Part shown: piece by piece, positions 60,993 through 64,000 of the stretch
How positions within the stretch are numbered: the first letter of the stretch is position 1
Layout of the letters: each line of letters starts with the position of its first letter
Source: SABY01 sp964593705
GTDB taxonomy: Bacteria; Bacteroidota; Bacteroidia; Bacteroidales; 4484-276
DNA length: 64,000 bases
NCBI GenBank assembly: GCA_964593705.1
Contig: CAZQIV010000009.1
Coordinates: forward strand, 1 to 64,000
Direction: 5' to 3'
Notes under the pieces: generated by a model
What the model saw: the letters and a program-made list of their open reading frames with translations, nothing else
Databases searched by the model: none
Told to the model about the DNA's origin: nothing
Made by a program: the position numbers and the translations under genes

Positions 60993-62135
60993 ATGAATAG
61001 AAATTTGATAAGCAGGAATTTCTCCGGAAGTTTTCGTGGGATTGTACTTCTTTTAATGTTTTTGGTGATTTCAAACAGCGGAGTTTTTGCCCAGAAAAAA
61101 TCCGGCAAACTGAAACCTGATATTGACCTTAGTTTTGGCGTGGGTACTTTTTACGATGATAATATTCTTAAATATTCAGAGAAGTATCTGGAGCGCTTTA
61201 TGAATAATGAAGACCAGGGTAGGTTTCATATCGAAACTTACGATGATATGATCATTAGTGCGAATGCAAATGTATCAGCAACTTTTCGTTTTTTTGGTAA
61301 ACTGAAAACGGTACTTAATATTACTGGCAAGTACAATCGATACGCTGTAAATGATGTAAAATCATGGGGCACTTTTGGCTTTGGACTTCGTCAGAATATC
61401 ACAAAAAAACTCAGTGTTAAAGTGTTCTACGATTATATCCCCGAATTTTATGTTCGCCATTTCAGGGATGACGATTGGACCAGTGTGTATGGATATACCG
61501 AAAAAACCTTTAAACCCTACATATTTTCCAAGGATAATTTTGGGTCTTGGGCAAATTACACTTTTTTTAAAAATACCGGTGTAAGGGTTTATTATTACTA
61601 TTCCAGGTATTACCACAATGAATATTATACTGAGTATGATTGTAAAAATAATTTGTATAGGATAAAAATCACACAACCAATAACTAAAAGTTTTGAAGTT
61701 GATGCGATGTATCAATATGTTACTTCTGATGCTAAGGGCTATGATGAATCCGGTGAAATCAAAGAAACTTCTGATGATGCCGATGCTACTTATGTAGAGG
61801 ATGGATTTATTGTGGGATTGAAATGGAAAATGCCACGAATAAAAAAACGCTTTCACTCTTTAAAACTCGAAACTGTAATTTATAACCGCTACTATCAAAC
61901 TGATAAACCAGTGGAAGTAGATTATCTTCATGCAGGCCGGGTTGACAACAATCTAAGGTTTTACCTTACCTATTACCTGAGCGTTTCAAAAGCATTAAAG
62001 TTTAAGGCATATTACAAATGGTATGGTCGCGATTCGGGGACTACCTCTCCCCTCAACGAGCAATATGTGTCCAACGAAAAGGATTATATCCAGAACCAGG
62101 TTGGAATAGAATTTACTTATAAGTTGGGTTTATAA
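60993..62135 (+). CDS. Putative outer-membrane beta-barrel protein of the pgs operon
   Basis: A 380-residue exported protein. The N-terminal hydrophobic stretch ends SNSGVFAQ (about 33-34). The mature sequence alternates polar and aromatic residues in strands with acidic/basic turns: DIDLSFGVGTFYDDNIL, LKTVLNITGKYNRYAV, NTGVRVYYYYSRYYHNEYY, LKLETVIYNRYYQ, LRFYLTYYLSVSKALKFKAYY. It ends QVGIEFTYKLGL. This is typical of an outer-membrane beta barrel of about 14-16 strands, although the last residue is Leu rather than Phe. Because it lies in the pgs operon, a conduit for the polymer across the outer membrane is a plausible inference, not shown by sequence alone. Confidence 0.65.
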   Translation: MNRNLISRNFSGSFRGIVLLLMFLVISNSGVFAQKKSGKLKPDIDLSFGVGTFYDDNILKYSEKYLERFMNNEDQGRFHIETYDDMIISANANVSATFRFFGKLKTVLNITGKYNRYAVNDVKSWGTFGFGLRQNITKKLSVKVFYDYIPEFYVRHFRDDDWTSVYGYTEKTFKPYIFSKDNFGSWANYTFFKNTGVRVYYYYSRYYHNEYYTEYDCKNNLYRIKITQPITKSFEVDAMYQYVTSDAKGYDESGEIKETSDDADATYVEDGFIVGLKWKMPRIKKRFHSLKLETVIYNRYYQTDKPVEVDYLHAGRVDNNLRFYLTYYLSVSKALKFKAYYKWYGRDSGTTSPLNEQYVSNEKDYIQNQVGIEFTYKLGL

Positions 62136-62168
62136 GATATGACTTTTTAAGAAAGAAAATATATAAAA

Positions 62169-63206
62169 ATGAATAAAATATTAAATATGAAGATGAACAG
62201 ATTATTTGTTTTAATGCTGATATGCATGGCCATTTTAAGTAGTTGCGGTAAGCCAAACGATCCAAATACAATCGAACCGGAAGATAATTCCGGGGGATAT
62301 AAAGTTGTTTCAAAATTGATGACCTCAGGCGTATCGCAGGATGTACATAAAAATGGCAACCTGCTTTACATTGCTCAAGGCGAAGGTGGTTTATTGGTAG
62401 TTGACGTTTCAGATCCCAAAAACCCGGAAGTGCTTACACAAATTGTTGATGGCGTAAGAGGATATTCCGCAAAGGTGGCTTTTAAAGATAGTTTGGTTTA
62501 TCTTGCTGCAGGAGCATGGGGAGTTACTGTTGTTGATGTAAGTGATCCCTTTGTGCCCAATATAAAACAATGGTACCTGGCAGTTATTAAGCCTGCGAAG
62601 AGTTTCGATATTTTGGGTGATTACCTGTTTACAGCCATTAGTGGAAACGGTATTCAGATTGTGAATATTCAAAAGAATTTAGGTTTACCCGATACCAGGT
62701 CAATTATTATTACTCCCGGTTACGCTACCGGACTTAAAATTTCTCCCAATGATTCCACATTGTTTGCAGCATGTGGTGAAATGGGTCTGGCAATGTATGA
62801 TTTGTCAAATTTTGACGATGGATACGCTAATTATCCAATTATCGGTTGGTGCGATACACCCGGATATGCCGAAGATGTAGTGCTCAATTATGATGCTTCG
62901 ATAGCTTATCTGGCTTGTGGTACCGAAGGTTTACAAATGATTAACTATGCCGACACAGCAAATGTTGAACTTGTGGGTAGTTATGCAACCGAAGGATATG
63001 CTAAAGAACTGAAATATGAAGGCCAGACGATTTTTATAACAGCCGGTTTGCAAGGTGTTCAAATTATTGATGTGTCCAATGTTGCATCACCCACTATTAT
63101 TGGTGTGGTTGAAACCGAAAATGCACGTGGTTTTGATATGGATGAAGACTATCTTTATGTTGCTGATGAAGTTGAGGGTTTGATAATTATTTCCACGCCG
63201 AAGTAA
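62169..63206 (+). CDS. LVIVD-repeat lipoprotein of the pgs operon
   Basis: A 345-residue predicted lipoprotein: hydrophobic LFVLMLICMAILSSC with a lipobox ending at Cys26 (or earlier by numbering from the internal Met at 62187 or 62193, which are also possible starts). The mature part consists of LVIVD repeats that fold as a beta-propeller: GGLLVVDVSDPKNPEVL, WGVTVVDVSDPFVPNI, GVQIIDVSNVASPTII and a terminal EGLIIISTPK. Such proteins are usually cell-surface binding scaffolds. It is the last gene of the tight run (33 bases after the barrel gene), followed by a 550-base gap, so it closes the operon. Confidence 0.8.
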   Translation: MNKILNMKMNRLFVLMLICMAILSSCGKPNDPNTIEPEDNSGGYKVVSKLMTSGVSQDVHKNGNLLYIAQGEGGLLVVDVSDPKNPEVLTQIVDGVRGYSAKVAFKDSLVYLAAGAWGVTVVDVSDPFVPNIKQWYLAVIKPAKSFDILGDYLFTAISGNGIQIVNIQKNLGLPDTRSIIITPGYATGLKISPNDSTLFAACGEMGLAMYDLSNFDDGYANYPIIGWCDTPGYAEDVVLNYDASIAYLACGTEGLQMINYADTANVELVGSYATEGYAKELKYEGQTIFITAGLQGVQIIDVSNVASPTIIGVVETENARGFDMDEDYLYVADEVEGLIIISTPK

Positions 63207-63759
63207 AAAAAAGTCATTGATTGTCATCCCGAAAAGTAGAAAATCTTTGATTTTCGTAACTTTTCGAGCCCGCCTTGCCGCCAGCGTTGGCTTTTGATAA
63301 AGCGAGGCAGGGATGTTGCAAATCCGGGATTCGTGAATCCTGGGCTCGAAAAACTATGAAATCGTAGATTTCTGTCCCGAAAGCTTTCGGGATCGGCATT
63401 GATAGTCATTAAATACTTAGGTGGTAAAAAAAAAGGTCATTGATAGTAATTGGTGGTCATTGGGCTACGCCGTCATTAGTTGTCATTGATGGTCATTTGG
63501 CTTCGCTATCATTAGTCCGCCAGCCGGCAGATGAATTTGTTTGGCCTGCCCCTTCAGGGCTTAGGGGTGCGGGTGCGTAATTAATGGTTATTTATCCATT
63601 GCAAGGATTGTCTATTCAGTTATGTTTTTGTGGCATTAAAGGAATATTTCTTGAATAAATAGCTATGGCTGGTTGCCGGAAAAATGACGGCGAAACCAAA
63701 TAACAGTTAAGCGATTAACTTCCGCTGGCAGGCAGACAAATTGTAACCAAAAGTGAACT
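63207..63759. repeat. Gene-free palindrome and word-repeat region
   Basis: GTCATCCCGAAAAGTAGAAA and a partly complementary CTTTCGGGATCGGC arm frame 63222-63396. A CGAGCCCGCC/GGCAGGGATG pair lies inside. From 63400 to 63515 the words GTCATTGATGGTCATT recur with changes. No gene is seen. A CCGCTGGCAGGCAGAC stretch precedes the next start. Confidence 0.55.
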
Positions 63760-64000
63760 ATGAGCAAAAACGAAGTAGTAAAAAAACGCTTTGAATTTAT
63801 CGACCAGTTTCGGGGCTTTGTGGGAATCTTGATGCTTCTTGGGCATAGCTCTTATTATTTCAACGCCATTTGGAATCAGCTCGATCCGCTCGATCCGCTT
63901 TTCCCAACATGGGGACAGTTTATGTTGCGCTATGTGGGCTATTTGTGTGCTCCCGGTTTTTTAATGATGAATGGTGCTATGGTGTGGTGGTCGTACCACA
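63760..64000 (+). CDS. Acyltransferase-like membrane protein (DUF1624 / HGSNAT type), 5' end only
   Basis: The first 80 codons are inside the window. RFEFIDQFRGFVGILMLLGHSS matches the N-terminal helix of the heparan-alpha-glucosaminide N-acetyltransferase/DUF1624 group (R-x-x-x-I-D-x-x-R-G ... x-H), where the His follows the first membrane helix. A second hydrophobic segment (RYVGYLCAPGFLMMNGAMVWW) follows. Known members are multi-helix inner-membrane proteins that transfer acyl groups to sugars. The gene is cut by the window end, so domain content and length cannot be judged. It has its own upstream gap and is not obviously in the pgs run. Confidence 0.7.
   Translation, partial: MSKNEVVKKRFEFIDQFRGFVGILMLLGHSSYYFNAIWNQLDPLDPLFPTWGQFMLRYVGYLCAPGFLMMNGAMVWWSYH

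Noticed and set aside
1..64000. tRNA, rRNA and riboswitch genes
   Set aside because: I looked through the intergenic regions for cloverleaf or conserved rRNA sequence and saw none; short structured RNAs could still be missed without a covariance search.

Overview
The window looks like a chromosomal segment of a low-to-moderate G+C Gram-negative member of the Bacteroidota, probably an uncultured or environmental lineage. Supporting signs are: many secreted proteins ending in the roughly 80-residue type IX secretion (T9SS) C-terminal sorting domain (NPxxxx... SGxYF... KKxxxx); no Shine-Dalgarno sequences before most starts; TAnnTTTG-type -7 promoter elements; a MurF-alanine racemase fusion; and LytS/LytTR two-component pairs whose kinases carry TPR sensor regions. 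A run of 89 Ns inside a heptamer repeat (23114-23202) shows this is a draft or scaffolded assembly.

Layout. 1-4932 (+): a tandem family of Asp-box surface proteins, two intact copies and one decayed 3' end. 5216-12747 (-): a T9SS protein, the housekeeping pair murF-alr and pdxA, a small secreted protein and a C10 (streptopain-like) protease. 13698-22659 (-): a probable operon of an S74-chaperone fibre-like protein, a 1938-residue repeat protein and a small T9SS protein. 23269-33443 (-): a PID-CTERM-like small protein, a GLUG adhesin split by an in-frame amber codon, a dual alpha/beta-hydrolase surface protein and a beta-helix protein. 34246-38524 (-): a relic kinase 3' end, a 5'-truncated DUF4143-type ATPase cut by a MITE-like inverted repeat, and an intact LytS/LytTR pair. 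39123-52528 (-): two leucine-rich repeat surface proteins, an esterase, a second LytS/LytTR pair, a serine-hydrolase homologue with Cys at the nucleophile position and a thioredoxin-fold protein missing one active-site Cys. 53392-63206 (+): a tight seven-gene run, C25 (gingipain-family) protease - pgsB - pgsC - pgsW - secreted protein - putative outer-membrane barrel - LVIVD lipoprotein. 63760-end: start of an acyltransferase-like membrane protein.

How the parts may work together. Four minus-strand surface-protein transcription units (starts 26375, 33443, 42822, 51304) share one promoter design: GAACGC-type direct repeats every 21 bp followed, at an identical spacing, by TAnnTTTA. The repeat core and spacing fit LytTR-type binding sites, and two LytTR regulators are encoded among these genes, so a local surface-protein regulon is a reasonable inference. 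The plus-strand run at the right looks like a poly-gamma-glutamate capsule system adapted to a double-membrane cell.

Intergenic DNA is unusually rich in dispersed repeats: a family of about 31-bp palindromes at gene 3' ends, ordered palindrome arrays, degenerate short-word repeats and one MITE-like element. No tRNA, rRNA or CRISPR array was recognised.
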